Source: Tridacna crocea
Taxonomy: Eukaryota; Mollusca; Bivalvia; Cardiida; Cardiidae
DNA length: 64,000 nucleotides
NCBI GenBank assembly: GCA_943736015.1
Contig: OX031057.1
Location: 42,680,501-42,744,500 of the forward strand
Direction of reading: 5' to 3'
Shown here: positions 1-10,484 of the stretch, one piece after another
How positions within the stretch are numbered: the stretch's first letter is position 1
How the letters are laid out: every line of letters begins with the position of its first letter
Program-made: the position numbers and the translations under genes
The notes under the pieces: generated by a model
What the model saw: only the letters and a program-made list of their open reading frames with translations
What the model was told of the DNA's origin: nothing
Databases searched by the model: none

Positions 1-304
1 TGCCCCATAGTGAATTAGTTACAGGACTTCTACATGACTAAATAATGGAGTGTTGGTTTCATAACCTTGAAGTTCCATGTTTGAGCTCCACAGGACAGAC
101 TCTGTATTCCGTGGAATTGTCCTTGGGCAAGACACTTAGGAGCTATGATCTACAAGTGAGACCCAAGATATACTTGTATGTGAGATGTCACTATAGTATG
201 AATGGGCATGAAGGATTCCACATTAATATTCCGACACTTTCTTGGTCCTACCGGTATATGGCCTAGTGTTATAGTGTAGGAATCTTGACCTGGAAGCTCC
301 CTTT
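1..304. other. unassigned sequence
   Basis: No exon, RNA or repeat family recognised. A 73-codon open frame runs through part of it with no splice sites or recognisable motif, and I treat it as chance. Confidence 0.4.
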
Positions 305-486
305 TTAACCTTTTACCACACAATAACGGCTTTTGACGACCCTGAGAAAGACGCCTTTAGAAAACATTGAGGGAGAAGGAGAAAATGCTGGTTACCAGCT
401 GGTTACCAGCATTTTCTCCTTTTCTCATAATGTTTTCAAAAGACTTCTATCGCAGGGTCATTAAAACTCGGGACTGTATCATAAAG
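305..486. mobile_element. family A MITE, symmetric left-left form
   Basis: Starts at a TTAA followed by CCTTTTACCACACAA. Both arms are of the left type (CCCTGAG...GCCTTT and its reverse complement), so the whole element is one palindrome. The centre CTGGTTACCAG is duplicated in tandem, which is unusual for the family. The right TTAA is eroded. Confidence 0.75.
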
Positions 487-812
487 CCTGAAAGGGGAGA
501 TGCTAGGAGCTAATAAAACTGTAGAAACTTTGAAGATCTGTTATAAATCAGTCAAGAAATGGATTGCTTTTCGCCCTAGCTATGTAAATGCTTTACCAAC
601 ATCGATACATAAACATAATGATATATACCACACAGAAATGCACCTAATTACTCCAATGTAGCTAAACGAATTCCTGTAGACTCCAAACTCATCTTAGTAT
701 GTTTTTTTTTGCACACCTTCTCTTAACAACTATGCGATGTTTGCACCTTCTTTTTCCTTCAATTTGGTGTCTTAGTACAATATAAATGAGTCATGCACTG
801 TAAAAAAGGGGC
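487..812. other. unassigned AT-rich sequence
   Basis: No open frame, repeat end or splice pattern that I can support; contains short T runs. Confidence 0.4.
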
Positions 813-1041
813 TTAACCCATTACAAAACGGCAATATTTTAGACTTGTCCAAATTGAAAGCATTTGCAGATGACAAAATAAAAGTGACTGAAAATTAGAA
901 ATTTGTTTTGTGAGGGGTAGAAAACATTGTGGGAAAAGGAGAAAATGCTGGTTACCAGCATTTTCTCCTTTTCCCACAATGTTTTCTAAAGGCTTCTTTC
1001 TCAGGGGCGTCAAAAGTAGGGATTGTGTTGTAATGGGTTAA
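813..1041 (-). mobile_element. family A MITE, full length
   Basis: TTAA at both ends (813-816, 1038-1041). Reference layout of the family, read in the opposite sense here: left arm of about 55 bp ending GCCTTTAGA, a near-perfect 67-bp palindrome GAAAACATTGTGGGAAAAGG...CCTTTTCCCACAATGTTTTC with centre GGTNACC, and a right arm of about 105 bp with TTTTGTCGTCTGCAAATGC. No protein is encoded. TTAA duplication with CCY-type ends fits a piggyBac-derived MITE by inference; no transposase is present in the window. Confidence 0.9.
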
Positions 1042-1215
1042 TGCATCTGCAAAAAAGTCTTGACTATGTCAGCCTGTGCAGTTTGTTCAGGCTGACCATG
1101 TTAATAAATGGTTATCATTTGTATATTAACTGCATGTCCAAGGACTATTCTACCTTACATTTATGCACTTGGTTCTTGTTCAAAATTGATTCATGGTATC
1201 AATAATTGCATCTTT
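1042..1215. repeat. D2 short hairpin repeat
   Basis: Contains the weak hairpin GTCAGCCTGTGCAG...CAGGCTGAC and the flank CATGTCCAAGGACTATTCTACC, the latter also present near 44940. Related copies at 17858, 40515, 49490 and 56055. Confidence 0.55.
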
Positions 1216-1260
1216 GCCATTAAATGTAACCTTAAATATTTTGGACATCCATCTAAGCAC

Positions 1261-1444
1261 TTAACCCATTACCGCACAATCCCTACTTTTGACGCCCCTG
1301 AAAAAGAAGCTTTTAGAAAACATGGTGGGATAAGGAGAAAATGCTGGTAACCAGCATTTTCTCCTTTTCCAACAATGTTTTCTACTTTTCATAAAAAACA
1401 AATTTCAAATTTTCAGTCACTTTTATTTTGTCGTAATGAGTTAA
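1261..1444 (+). mobile_element. family A MITE, right arm shortened
   Basis: TTAA at both ends. The left arm and stem are intact, but about 45 bp between TTTTGTCG and GTAATGAG are deleted from the right arm. Confidence 0.85.
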
Positions 1445-1562
1445 ACAACAACCCCTACTGCTGAATTCACACAAAACAAACTACCATAATACTGATTGGT
1501 GAATTTTGCTTAATATGAACAATTCTTCTCTACAAATATGTGTTACATTTTTTGTCTTAGCA

Positions 1563-1790
1563 TAACCCTTTACCCTATAAGGTATTTCAATGCTACCTCT
1601 ATTATTGACCCTAAATAACAGCAAAGATGAAGCCCTTTCTTATGTGTATATGGCATCTTTTGATAGCATTGAAAACATTGTGGCAAAAGGTGAAATTGCT
1701 CGTCACGAGCAATTTCACCTTTTGCCACAATGTTTTCCAGAAGCTTTAACAAGCAATGTGTAGCAATGAGTATCTATGGAGTAAAGGGAT
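1563..1790 (+). mobile_element. family B MITE, full length
   Basis: Begins TAACCCTTTACCCTATAAGG and ends ATGGAGTAAAGGG. The arms (TTGACCCTAAATAACAGC; AAGCAATGTGTAG) are unrelated to family A, but the central stem GAAAACATTGTGGCAAAAGG with centre GCTCGTCACGAGC is a variant of the A stem. Reference copy for family B. Confidence 0.85.
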
Positions 1791-1799
1791 ACTGGCTCA

Positions 1800-2040
1800 G
1801 ATTCATCCTCAAGACAGCAAGCTCTGGGTCAGTATTCACCAACTATTCTTGAGACTGTTCTTGGTCTTGTTCCCCATGGTTATCTCTATTTGAAAGTAAT
1901 ACAACATCTGATTGGCTGTAACCCAAATGGTTTAGCCAATCAGCTGTAGTGTTACTTTCAAATTTAGAAAATTCGTGAGAATAAGACTAATCAAGAACAG
2001 TCTTAAGAATGGTTGGTAAATAAGTGCCCAGACTGATTTG
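1800..2040. mobile_element. family F palindromic MITE
   Basis: Centre TGATTGGCTGTAACCC...GGTTTAGCCAATCA is flanked by GAAAGTAA/TTACTTTC and by outer arms TATTCTTGAGACTGTTCTTG / CAAGAACAGTCTTAAGAA. The outer ends CTGGGTCAGTATTCACC and TAAATAAGTGCCCAG also pair loosely. Smaller relatives lie at 9835 and 61975. Confidence 0.7.
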
Positions 2041-2269
2041 TCTTCCACCTATGTTGGTGCTTCATCTTCAAATAATGACAACAGAAAATATGCAATTCCA
2101 CCAAGGAGTAGTAGAATTTTCTGCAGCATTCATGAGGTATATTTCCTATAAAGACAAAAAAAAAAACTCGGATGCACAAACGATGACAAATGGAATCACT
2201 GGAATTCAACCCCTTTACTAGACAATCCAGTGGAAGAAATTTCAGGAAAAAAATCCTTGGAAGTGGAGT

Positions 2270-2408
2270 GTTTTATTCTTTTCCCACAATGTTTTCCATA
2301 CTTTCAAAGAAATGTACCATGATTTAAGCTGCATTTAATTTGTAGTCTGCAAACTCTGGCTTTCATTTTGGAGTAGTCTAAAATTTTGTTTTCTTGGAAA
2401 AGAATTAA
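2270..2408 (+). mobile_element. family A MITE fragment (right half)
   Basis: Only the distal stem arm CTTTTCCCACAATGTTTTCC and a degraded right arm remain, ending in TTAA. Confidence 0.6.
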
Positions 2409-2549
2409 ATAGTGAATGTGTCTGTATAAAACATGCAATTTACCCTAATAATAGGGGAATTTTCTACACATATTTCTGGATTATTCTCATGAAAAAACCC
2501 TGTAAGGATGCCCTGAAAAATGACAAATGGAATCACATGAATTTCAACC

Positions 2550-2686
2550 CCTTTACTAAATTCTGTGACAATACAACCCTGAAGAAGAAGCATTTTGAGA
2601 ATATTGTGGGAAAAGGAGAAAATGCTTGAAACCAACATTGTCTCCTTCACCAACAGTTACTGTTTTCAACATTTTGACTGACTTAA
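2550..2686 (+). mobile_element. family A MITE, degraded
   Basis: Left end CCCCTTTACTA, stem arm ATATTGTGGGAAAAGGAG and a decayed second arm. A stretch of about 40 bp before it (near 2519) resembles 2185-2221, a small dispersed duplication. Confidence 0.55.
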
Positions 2687-2688
2687 CG

Positions 2689-2917
2689 GTAACTCTTTAC
2701 CACACAATCCTGACTTTTAACAACCCTGAGAACGAAGCCGTTTGGAAACATTGTGGGAAAAGGAGAAAATGCTGGTAACCAGCATTTTCTCCTTTTCCCA
2801 CAATGTTTTCTACCCTTCCCAAAAGGAATTTAAATTCTTCAGTCATACTCATTTTGTCGTCTGCAAATTCTTTCAATTTTGACGAGTCCTTGATTTTGTC
2901 GTGTGGTAAAGAGTTAA
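2689..2917 (+). mobile_element. family A MITE, full length
   Basis: Left end CTCTTTACCACACAATCC, complete stem, right arm ending GTGTGGTAAAGAGTTAA. The left TTAA is damaged (GGTAA). Confidence 0.85.
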
Positions 2918-3186
2918 ATTCTTTTATAGAGCCTCTGATATAAAACTTGTCTGAGAGCACTGCTAATTTGACAGGTCAAAAATTTCAAACATTTTGTCAT
3001 TTGGGTACAAAGGTACCCAAATTTAGTATATCACATGCTTTTGCAATTGACTGGCAGAGTACAATAACTATCCCATGTTGCATTGCAGGAAAACATGGAT
3101 ACTGGCAAAGGAGAGCCTACATTTCACATACAATTTGTCTGTTTACCCAGAGTACAATTCCACATGACAGAATGATGGGGAAATGA

Positions 3187-3650
3187 TGACAGAGAATGAA
3201 GCTTGGAGCCAAAGATCTCTGTTTTTTGTGGTAACCTAGGTTATATACAGGTGACGTTTATTATAACCGACTAAATCTTTTCCTGCTTTTATTAGAACCA
3301 ACTAAATCTTTTCTGTGCTTATTGTTGATTGTTACATGACAGTACAGTTCTCTATCTTCAACCAATTATTCTTATGTTGGGGAAATAAACACTGTTTATA
3401 TGTAACATTTATCCTTACAGAACGAGGTACACCAAATAATTTTTTTCAGTACAGGAATAGGACCCAAATATAATTATGATACTCCATGGTTTCTTTTGCG
3501 TATTATGTCTCAGCAAAAAGTGGACAGTAAAGATCAAACATCAGACTGTACATTTTGTGCAGTCTGATCTATATCCTCACAAGCTGCAATGGTGACTTTA
3601 ACTGTGAAAAGAGCATTCAGGGCTTACAGTTTTATAACAGATGAGTAAGC
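3187..3650. other. unassigned sequence with one E hairpin
   Basis: Mostly unrecognised. Around 3520-3575 there is an E-type hairpin (ATCAGACTGTACA...TGTGCAGTCTGATC). Confidence 0.4.
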
Positions 3651-3698
3651 ATCATGAAAATTCAGGTTTCTACAGAAGACCTTTCTATACCAAAAACC

Positions 3699-3884
3699 AG
3701 AGCTCCAAATAAGAGGGAGGATTTTGATTTCAAAAATGAAAATATCAATCATGCTACACTGAACCCTAAGTTGTGGGTGTTCATTAGAATCGTCTCATCG
3801 AGACGACTACCGAGTACCCACAACATAGGGTTTTGAAGAGAAATAATGACTTTAGAGATACCTTTACTCCCTCTTATTTGGACC
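3699..3884. mobile_element. family C palindromic MITE
   Basis: Ends AGAGCTCCAAATAAGAGGG and CCCTCTTATTTGGA pair, as do GTTGTGGGTGTTCATTAGAA and its partner around the centre TCGTCTCATCGAGACGA. Imperfect in the second half (GACTACCGAG). Confidence 0.8.
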
Positions 3885-3946
3885 AGAATCTGCTGAACGC
3901 CTTTCTAAACCACTAGTTCTTGTACACATCTTTGCTCTTTCAGCAC

Positions 3947-4026
3947 TTAACCCTTTACCCGACTACAAAGTTATAGAGCTATTCAAAGTGAAAGCATTTT
4001 GCAGATGAACATTTCATGGCGATTAA
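3947..4026 (-). mobile_element. family A MITE remnant (right arm only)
   Basis: A truncated right arm (GAAAGCATTTTGCAGATGA) lies between two TTAA sites; the right TTAA is also the left boundary of the next element. Confidence 0.6.
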
Positions 4027-4251
4027 CCCTTTACCACACAACAAAATTTTTAACTTGACAAACTTGGAAGCATTTGAAGATAAAAAATTAAATTTAGCTC
4101 AAATAGCAATGACTGTCTTTAATTGATAGGGTAGAAAACATTGTGGGAAAAGGAGAAAATGCTGGTTACCAGCATTTTCTCCTTTTCCCACAATGTTTTC
4201 TAAATTAAAGGCCTCTTTCTCAGAATCATCAAAAGTAGGGATAAGGGTTAA
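4023..4251 (-). mobile_element. family A MITE, full length
   Basis: TTAA both sides, complete stem with centre GGTTACC as expected for this orientation. The terminal TTAA 4023-4026 is shared with the preceding remnant. Confidence 0.85.
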
Positions 4252-4261
4252 ATACCTCATT

Positions 4262-4388
4262 TTTTTCTTTGGTAGGGTAGGAAACTGTGGAAAAAGGAGA
4301 AATGCTGCTTACCAGCATTTCCTCCTTCTCCTACAATGTTTTCAACAGACTTCTTCCTCAGATTTGCTTAAGTTCACCATTGTGTTGC
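4262..4388 (-). mobile_element. family A MITE core fragment
   Basis: Stem AGGAGAAATGCTGCTTACC...CTCCTTCTCCTACAATGTTT and one left-type arm; interrupted at its outer end by the C element at 4388. Confidence 0.6.
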
Positions 4389-4578
4389 AGAGCTCCAGGT
4401 AGAGGGAGGATTTTGATTTCATAATTGAAAATATTAATTATTTTCCTCTAAACTGTATGTTATGGGTACTCATTAGAATCGTCTCATCGAGACGATTCTA
4501 ATGAGTACCCACAACATAGGGTCTGGAAGAGAAATAATGGATTTAGAATGCCATCACTCCCTCTTATCTGGAGCTCTG
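4388..4578. mobile_element. family C palindromic MITE with possible 6-bp target duplication
   Basis: Ends CAGAGCTCCAGGTAGAGGG and CCCTCTTATCTGGAGCTCTG; the centre ATTAGAATCGTCTCATCGAG is near-perfect. The hexamer GTGTTG lies immediately outside both ends, consistent with a target duplication, though other C copies do not show one clearly. Confidence 0.8.
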
Positions 4579-4927
4579 GTGTTGTAAAAGGTTTACTAAA
4601 CAAATTTTCTGTCTTGGAGTCAAACACTACTAATCATGACAAAAGAGTGACTGCTCAAACAGTTCCTTCTACCATACAGTTTTCATGCTCAGAAATAGAT
4701 TCAGATTTCCTGATGCAAAGCCATATTGAAATTTTGTGAAGAACATTTATACAGCCATCTCATGCACTGTTTTTCAAGAGGAAATCTTCTATCCATTTGC
4801 ACTATGGCTGAATGCCAAGAAAATCCTGAGATGCCTTTGAAGTCAGAGTAGATCAACATCAGTTTGTGAAGAACATTTAGTTTGAACTTGCATTTGAAAG
4901 GTCAAGTTTGTTTTCCATGTTTGCCAA

Positions 4928-5245
4928 GCCCCGGTAGCTCAGTCAGTGGTGTGCAGGACTTGAGAGCTGGAGGGTTGTGGGTTTGATCCATGGCTCTGCC
5001 ATTTTCTTTCAGAGGTCTGACTATAGTCATTTCAACCCTATTTATTCCTCTTCCACCACTTACCATTGTTTTGACCTTAGTTAAGTAGGACAGCAGCAAG
5101 TTGCTTGGAAAGAAAAATGTGCCGGTCACTGGTAAAAGAGACTCTAGGAAAGCTAAAAGGTGCACTTGTCCCTGTGATTTGACTGAAATGATGTTCAGAA
5201 AGGTTTTAAATATCAACCAACAAACCAATCAACCTTTTCCATGTC
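4928..5245 (+). mobile_element. tRNA-derived SINE
   Basis: The head resembles a tRNA with polymerase III boxes: A box TAGCTCAGTCAGTGG (about 4934) and B box GGGTTTGATCC (about 4978). The body (GGTCACTGGTAAAAGAGACT) is shared with the minus-strand copy at 32685-32945. It ends in a CAACCAACAAACCAATCAACC-like A/C-rich tail. No standalone tRNA is claimed, because the acceptor stem does not continue after the B box. Confidence 0.75.
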
Positions 5246-5353
5246 AGGAATATGACCAAACAACCCCATTATTAACTCTTTCAGAACCACACATAGAATC
5301 TCAAACCTTTCAGAAAGTTAAAAGTAGAATCCACTAAAACTCAGACACTTGTA

Positions 5354-5608
5354 AACCCTTTACCAAACAATTCTATGTTTTAACTCTTTACCACACAATC
5401 CCGACTTTTAACAACCCTGATAAAGGAAGCCTTTGAAAACATTGAGGGAAAACGAGAAAATGCTGGTAACCAGCATTTTCTCCTTTTCCCACAATGTTTT
5501 CAACCCTTCACAAAGCAAATTTCGAATTTTCTGTTACTTTTATCTTGTTGTCTGCAAATGCTTTCAATTTGGACAAATCTAAAATTTTGTCGTTTGGTAA
5601 TGAGTTAA
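5354..5608 (+). mobile_element. family A MITE, full length, plus end stub
   Basis: The full element runs 5380-5608 with TTAA at both ends. Just before it, CCCTTTACCAAACAATTC at 5358 is the stub of another copy. The stem has one mismatch cluster (GAGGGAAAACGAG). Confidence 0.8.
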
Positions 5609-5630
5609 TGACCCTAAAGAAAAAGGTCTT

Positions 5631-5860
5631 TTAACCCATTACCACAAAATGCCTACTTTTGACGCCCCTGAGAAAGAAGCTTTTTGAAAACACTGTAGGA
5701 AAAGGGAGAAAATGCTGGTAACCAGCATTTTCTCCTTTTCCCACAGTGTTTTCTACCCTTCCCAGATCAAATTTCAATTTTTCAGTCACCTTTATTTTGT
5801 CGTCTGCAAATGCTTTCAATTTGAACCAGTCTAAAATTTTGTCGTGTGGTAAAGAGTTAA
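5631..5860 (+). mobile_element. family A MITE, CACTG-stem subtype
   Basis: CCCATTACC left end with right end GTGTGGTAAAGAG. The stem reads AAAACACTGTAGG...CCCACAGTGTTTT, the A-to-G / T-to-C change appearing on both arms. The right TTAA runs straight into CCCTTTACCAAACCATC, the stub of another element. Confidence 0.85.
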
Positions 5861-6198
5861 CCCTTTACCAAACCATCATGTGTTTTCACAAGCATTATAT
5901 AAGTTCCCCATCCATTTCAAATTTTGAAAACAACTTCAATTGTGAAGGAAAAGAGTATATGGGCTGGATGAATCAAGATAGTTTTGTGGCGGTGCTGAGT
6001 TCATGCTGGCATATGATGCAATCAAACCCGTTGCTCTTCAACGGTGTCTTACAGGAAACATGTCCTTGCTGGCTTAAATGTGTTGCAACATTGAAACTCT
6101 TATTCAAAACTTGGAAATAAACTGGATATTCCAGAAGTCAAAGCGTAATATCGGGCTTCATAACCCTCAATCAAACATCAAAATTCATGGCTATACAC

Positions 6199-6434
6199 TT
6201 AACTTGTTACCAAACAACAAAAATTTGGACTTGTACAAAATGAAAGCAATTACAGATGAAAAATGAGTAGTGGCAAATTTGACGCAATTTTCCTGGACAG
6301 AGCAGAGCACATTGTGGGAAAAGAAGATGATGGGAAAAAATGCTAGTCACCAGCATTTCTCCTTTTCTCAAAATGTTTTCAAAAGGCCATTCCCTCGGGA
6401 TCCTTAAGAGTCAGGGATGTGTGTAAAGAGTTAA
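6199..6434 (-). mobile_element. family A MITE, diverged
   Basis: TTAA at both ends. The stem carries a small insertion (AAGATGATGGGAAAAA), so the palindrome is broken. Confidence 0.7.
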
Positions 6435-6487
6435 TTATTTTTGCAGACACGAAAGTAATTTAGATGCAAATGATGGATTTGCCAGTG

Positions 6488-6615
6488 AAACGGTTTTGAA
6501 AACAATGTAGGAAAAAAAGAAAATACTTAGGGTAACCAGCATTTTCTCCTTGTTTCAGGATGTTTTCAAAAGCATCTTCTTCGTGGTCCTAGAAACTGTG
6601 GATTGTTTACTGAAC
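6488..6615. mobile_element. family A MITE core, degraded
   Basis: Stem remnants AAAACAATGTAGGAAAAAAAG and CATTTTCTCCTTG with a left-type arm; no TTAA retained. Confidence 0.5.
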
Positions 6616-6689
6616 ACTCAACTGTACTTATCATTTCTGGTATGAAAATACTACTGACGCTTATCCTGCCATAAGCAACCGACTATGTT

Positions 6690-6770
6690 TTTGTAGGCAG
6701 TACAAGAAGTAAGATCAGTCTGGAGATATGTGCACTCTGATCCTGCTCTGCACTTGTCGCTGCTTTATCT
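6690..6770. repeat. E hairpin repeat, diverged
   Basis: AAGATCAGTCTGGAG...GTGCACTCTGATCCTG is a weak version of the AGATCAGACTGCA / TGCAGTCTGATCT palindrome seen at 46487 and 57160. Confidence 0.45.
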
Positions 6771-6842
6771 GTAGTTTTGGTCATATAAACTGAGCAAAGT
6801 TTATGTAAACTTATAACAAATTAAATCTTACAGGATAAGGCT

Positions 6843-7072
6843 TTAAACCCTTTATCACACAATCCCTACTTTTGACGACCCTAAGAAAGAAGCCTTTAGA
6901 AAATATTGTGGGAATAGGAGAAAATGATGGTGACCAGCATTTTCTCCTTTTCCCACAATGTTTTCTACCTTTCACAAAACTGATTTCAAATTTTCAGTCA
7001 CTTTTATTTTGTTGTCCGCAAATGCTTTCTATTTGGACAAGCCTAAAACATTGTCATCTGGTAATGAGTTAA
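6843..7072 (+). mobile_element. family A MITE, full length
   Basis: Right end GGTAATGAGTTAA. The hairpin centre is GGTGACC. Its right TTAA (7069-7072) is also the left TTAA of the next copy. Confidence 0.85.
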
Positions 7073-7295
7073 CCCTTTACCACACAATCATTGGTTTTCT
7101 CTACCCTGAAGTAGAAACCTTTTGAAAACATTGTTGGAAAAGGAGAAAATGCTGGTAACCAGCATTTTCTCCTTTTCCCACAATGTTTTCTGCCCTGGTG
7201 GAAACAAACTTCAATTTTCAGTTATGTTTATTTTGTCGTCTGCAAAGGCTTTCAATTTGGACCAGTCTAAAATTTTGTCGTTTGGGAAAGGGCTT
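7069..7295 (+). mobile_element. family A MITE abutting the previous copy
   Basis: Head-to-tail with the element before it, separated by a single TTAA. The right end GTTTGGGAAAGGGCTTA has lost its TTAA. Confidence 0.85.
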
Positions 7296-7683
7296 ACAGA
7301 AAAATGACACACATTTTATCAGAAGCATCTATAATGGTCTATGCTGATGATTGGGTATGAGGTTTGACACAAACTTTAACACTGCTTTTTATTTTCATGC
7401 TCTCCTGTGGGATATCGAGAAATAGCAGTGAAAATATTTTTCGATCTTACACCGGTACCACCAGTGAAAATACCGGTTGTCACGTTCTTGTTGCCTAGGT
7501 ACGTTGCATGTGCCTCACAACCAGATGGGAAATATAATGTCATATACCTTAGATTTCTCGCGCTTGACGTAATATTGTAATGCGTTGCTATGTGGGAGGG
7601 GTACACCACGGGGAATAACGGAAAAGAACTGTACTAGAATTTGATAAAGCTCCTCCCAGAAAGGATTAAAAGCATTTTGTTGA

Positions 7684-7800
7684 AAGATCGAAATTTATTT
7701 CATCTCATGAACACCATCGGTAATATTTTCACTTATGGCTGCGCCACTTGTGAAAATATTACTGATGGTGTTCACTCGATGAAATAAATTTTGATCTTTC
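7684..7800. repeat. long palindrome with short loop
   Basis: Arms of about 50 bp pair: GATCGAAATTTATTTCATCT...GTAATATTTTCACTT and AGTGAAAATATTACTG...ATTTTGATC-type partner, around a loop of TATGGCTGCGCCAC. Only this copy is seen here. A CAGTGAAAATA motif upstream (about 7420-7480) may belong to the same larger element. Confidence 0.6.
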
Positions 7801-7837
7801 ACTGGACAAAACAAATATCCTCTTTGTATCATAATTA

Positions 7838-7942
7838 TGGCTTGCAACATGCGAAAAGCAGAATTAGTATGTTTATGTAAAGTGTCGTCTTGGATCAGCC
7901 TGTGCAGTCTGAATGTCCCTTTTTGCATGTTGCAAGCCATAA
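7838..7942. mobile_element. family D MITE, internally deleted
   Basis: Terminal repeats TTATGGCTTGCAACATGC and GCATGTTGCAAGCCATAA enclose one AGTGTCGTCTTGGATCAGCC segment. It is a short derivative of the elements at 55167 and 60529. Confidence 0.65.
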
Positions 7943-7964
7943 GATGCACTTCATGCCTTTTGAA

Positions 7965-8035
7965 TATGAATAAATCAAGATCAGACTGAGCAGAATGTGC
8001 AGTCTGATCCTGGATATGCAATGTCTGATACAATT
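7965..8035. repeat. E hairpin repeat
   Basis: AAGATCAGACTGAGCAGAAT pairs with GTGCAGTCTGATCCTG. Confidence 0.6.
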
Positions 8036-8519
8036 ATTTTTCCTGGAAAAAGGACTTGGAAATTGCAAAATTTGAATTTTAACTGCTAGCTTGAAATTTC
8101 CTCTTTATTATATAAAAAGAAAATTAACTCGTAGCCATCATAGATTATAAGCTAGATAGCATTCTACAAATACACATCTATTTATATGAGCATTCTGGGA
8201 ACAAAACTGGACTACTTTTCTGCATGACAACCGTTACTTTGAATTTCAAATTAAAACAAATGCTTACGCAATAAAACGCTACCTGGTGTGATTCATTCGG
8301 CTAATGATCAGCTTGCATGTAACCAGTATGCACCAGCCATTAATTTTATTAAAACAGCCCCTAAAGGCTTGGGTAATAGCTTTGGTGAAAGCCCTATTTT
8401 TCTCTAGCATTTGGGATCGGTGATGTGTCATGGCAGATAGGTTGAATCTTCAAAGAATATGATATATGCAGAAATTTAGCGTTTGACATGGTGTTTTCTT
8501 CCTTATCAAAGACAACCTT
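8036..8519. other. unassigned sequence
   Basis: No repeat end, open frame with splice sites or RNA structure recognised. Confidence 0.35.
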
Positions 8520-9050
8520 CATCATTTGAGCCACATGTAAATTTTTGTCTGCAATTGAGACAAGTCAACAATTTTTCCAGTTGGCACAGAGTTCAAACTT
8601 TGGATTGTTTAGTTTAACATAATACAGTTTACCATGTTCTCTATTTTGTTGATCACCCTCCATTTTCCACTTCTGACTTGAAAAATACTTCTCTTTGATC
8701 TTCATAGGTAAGATTGATAAGTCAGCATGTGCTCTTAAAATAGTTCCTCCCAACAGAATAACTTTCTTGGTGCAGTGATTCATTTTTCTACAATCAAGTC
8801 TGACTTCTACAAAGTTAGAAAATCTTCGGCACTTTAGCAAACGACAAAATTTTAGACTTGTATGTATGGAAACATTATTTGCAGACCATTAATTTAACTA
8901 ATGTGGCTAAAAAGATCATATTTGTCATCAAAGAGGGTAGAAAATATTGTGTGAAAAAGGAGATGATGATGCTTCCAGTATTGCTCTTTCTTTTCCCACA
9001 AAACTCTTAATAGCTTATTTCGGCAGGGTAGTTAGAATTACACACTGTTA
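8520..9050. mobile_element. two eroded family A pieces around unassigned sequence
   Basis: 8520-8597 is an old right arm (GCCACATGTAAATTTTTGTCTGC). 8838-9050 is a degraded minus-strand copy (GACAAAATTTTAGACTTG...GGTAGAAAATATTGTG). The 240 bp between them is open on the minus strand but has no convincing splice borders. Confidence 0.45.
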
Positions 9051-9192
9051 CATATAGGCTTGGTTCTTACATTGCCAAACACTGTCCATTTGCTTTTCAC
9101 CATACTGTACATCCAAGATCAGACAATCATAAATATGGAATCTTATCTTTGAGCTGCTCTGACGAATGCATTCCATTTCAGGAAATTCACCC

Positions 9193-9421
9193 TTAACTCT
9201 TTACCAAACAACAAAATGTTAGACCAGTCCATTTTCAAAGCACTTGCAGACGACAAGATAAATTTAATTCAAGAATCTAAATTTGTTTTGGAAATAGTCA
9301 AAAACACTGTGAGAAAAGAAGATAATGCTGCTTACCAGCATTTTCTTCTTTTCCCACAATGTTTTCAAAAGCTTTCTTCTTCAGGGTTGTTAAAACTTGG
9401 GATTGTGTTGAAAAGGGTTAA
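9193..9421 (-). mobile_element. family A MITE, full length
   Basis: TTAA at both ends (9193-9196, 9418-9421). The stem has a few unpaired changes (AGAAGATAATGCTGC). Confidence 0.85.
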
Positions 9422-9604
9422 CTAGTCTACATGCAAAAGTTGCCACTCTTTTGGAGAACAGTATGGAAAACTCAATCGCTGGCAAAATTGCTGGCACATT
9501 ATGTTCCTCCTGACAAAAGAGTCATTTATATAAATTAATCATTTATGGCTGTCATCAGGTCCCATATAATCAGCAACATTCTTCATCAACTTTCATTCCC
9601 TTTC

Positions 9605-9833
9605 TTAACTCATTACCACACGAGAAATTTTTGGACTGGTCCAAATTGAAAGCATTTGCAGACGACAGAATAAAGCTAACTGAAAGATAGAAATTTGTTC
9701 TGGGAAGGGTAGAAAACACTGTGGGAAAAGGAGAAAATGCTGGTTACCAGCATTTTCTCCTTTTCCCACAGTGTTTTCAAAAGGCTTCTTTCTTAGGTGC
9801 GTCAAAAGTAGGGATTGTGTGGTAATGTGTTAA
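9605..9833 (-). mobile_element. family A MITE, CACTG-stem subtype
   Basis: Perfect stem AAAACACTGTGGGAAAAGG with centre GGTTACC, and the CTCATTACCACACGAGAAA right end. TTAA both sides. Close in sequence to 41599-41827. Confidence 0.9.
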
Positions 9834-9834
9834 T

Positions 9835-9960
9835 CTAGATTTAGAAAGTGACACAATTTCTGATTGGCTAAATCATTTGATTTAGCCAATCAAAAGTTGT
9901 GTTACTTTCAACTGAAAAACATTTCTGAGAATTAGACAACCCAGAAAGAATGTTCGTGAT
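9835..9960. mobile_element. family F palindromic MITE
   Basis: TGATTGGCTAAATCA / TGATTTAGCCAATCA core with AAAGTGACACAA / TTGTGTTACTTT arms. Confidence 0.65.
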
Positions 9961-10125
9961 GATTTATAATGGACCCAATGTCAAACAAATTTGTGTGAAT
10001 ATCTTTTTGCATTATATTCAATTTTCCAAGGACAGAATAAAAAAATACTGGTGGCAGTTCAAGGAAATTTGAGGAAATGCTGGAAAACAGTATTTTCTTC
10101 TTTTCCCAGTATGTCTTCTTCTCTT

Positions 10126-10354
10126 TTAACCCATTACCACACAATCCCTACTTTTGACGCCCCTGAGAAAGAAGCCTTTTGAAAACACTGTGGGAAAAGG
10201 AGAAAATGCTGGTAACCAGCATTTTCTCCTTTTCCAACAGTGTTTTTTACCCTTCTCAGTACAAATTTCAATTTTTCAGTCACCTTTATTTTGTCATCTG
10301 CAAATGCTTTCAATTTGGACCAGTCTAAAATTTTCTCGTGTGGTAAAGAGTTAA
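10126..10354 (+). mobile_element. family A MITE, CACTG-stem subtype
   Basis: TTAA both ends; left end CCCATTACCACACAATCCC, right end GTGTGGTAAAGAG. Just upstream (10050-10110) lies a decayed stem, GAGGAAATGCTGGAAAACAG. Confidence 0.88.
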
Positions 10355-10484
10355 GAGGGACCCTTACATTTGACCCACAATTTATCAAATTCATTTTTGT
10401 AAATACTTTCAATGTGCAAAAGGTTTAAATCTTGTCCTTTGATAAGAATTACATCATAAAAGTGTTACAGTATTTTTTCCTTCT

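Noticed and set aside
3420..3545. Minus-strand open stretch of about 36 codons ending at TTCT|GTAAGG
   Set aside because: The upstream boundary is a weak acceptor next to an E hairpin, and the residues do not resemble the TGFBR3 family; likely chance.
5960..6135. Minus-strand open frame of about 54 codons with several cysteines
   Set aside because: No acceptor or donor of quality and no family pattern.
8565..8840. 91-codon open frame on the minus strand
   Set aside because: It lies between two old MITE pieces, has no convincing acceptor or donor, and matches no part of the betaglycan pattern expected next in this gene.
9055..9180. Minus-strand exon-like stretch with a TTTGGCAATGTAAGA donor
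   Set aside because: Part of it (CCAAGATCAGAC) is an E repeat, and the acceptor has no pyrimidine tract.
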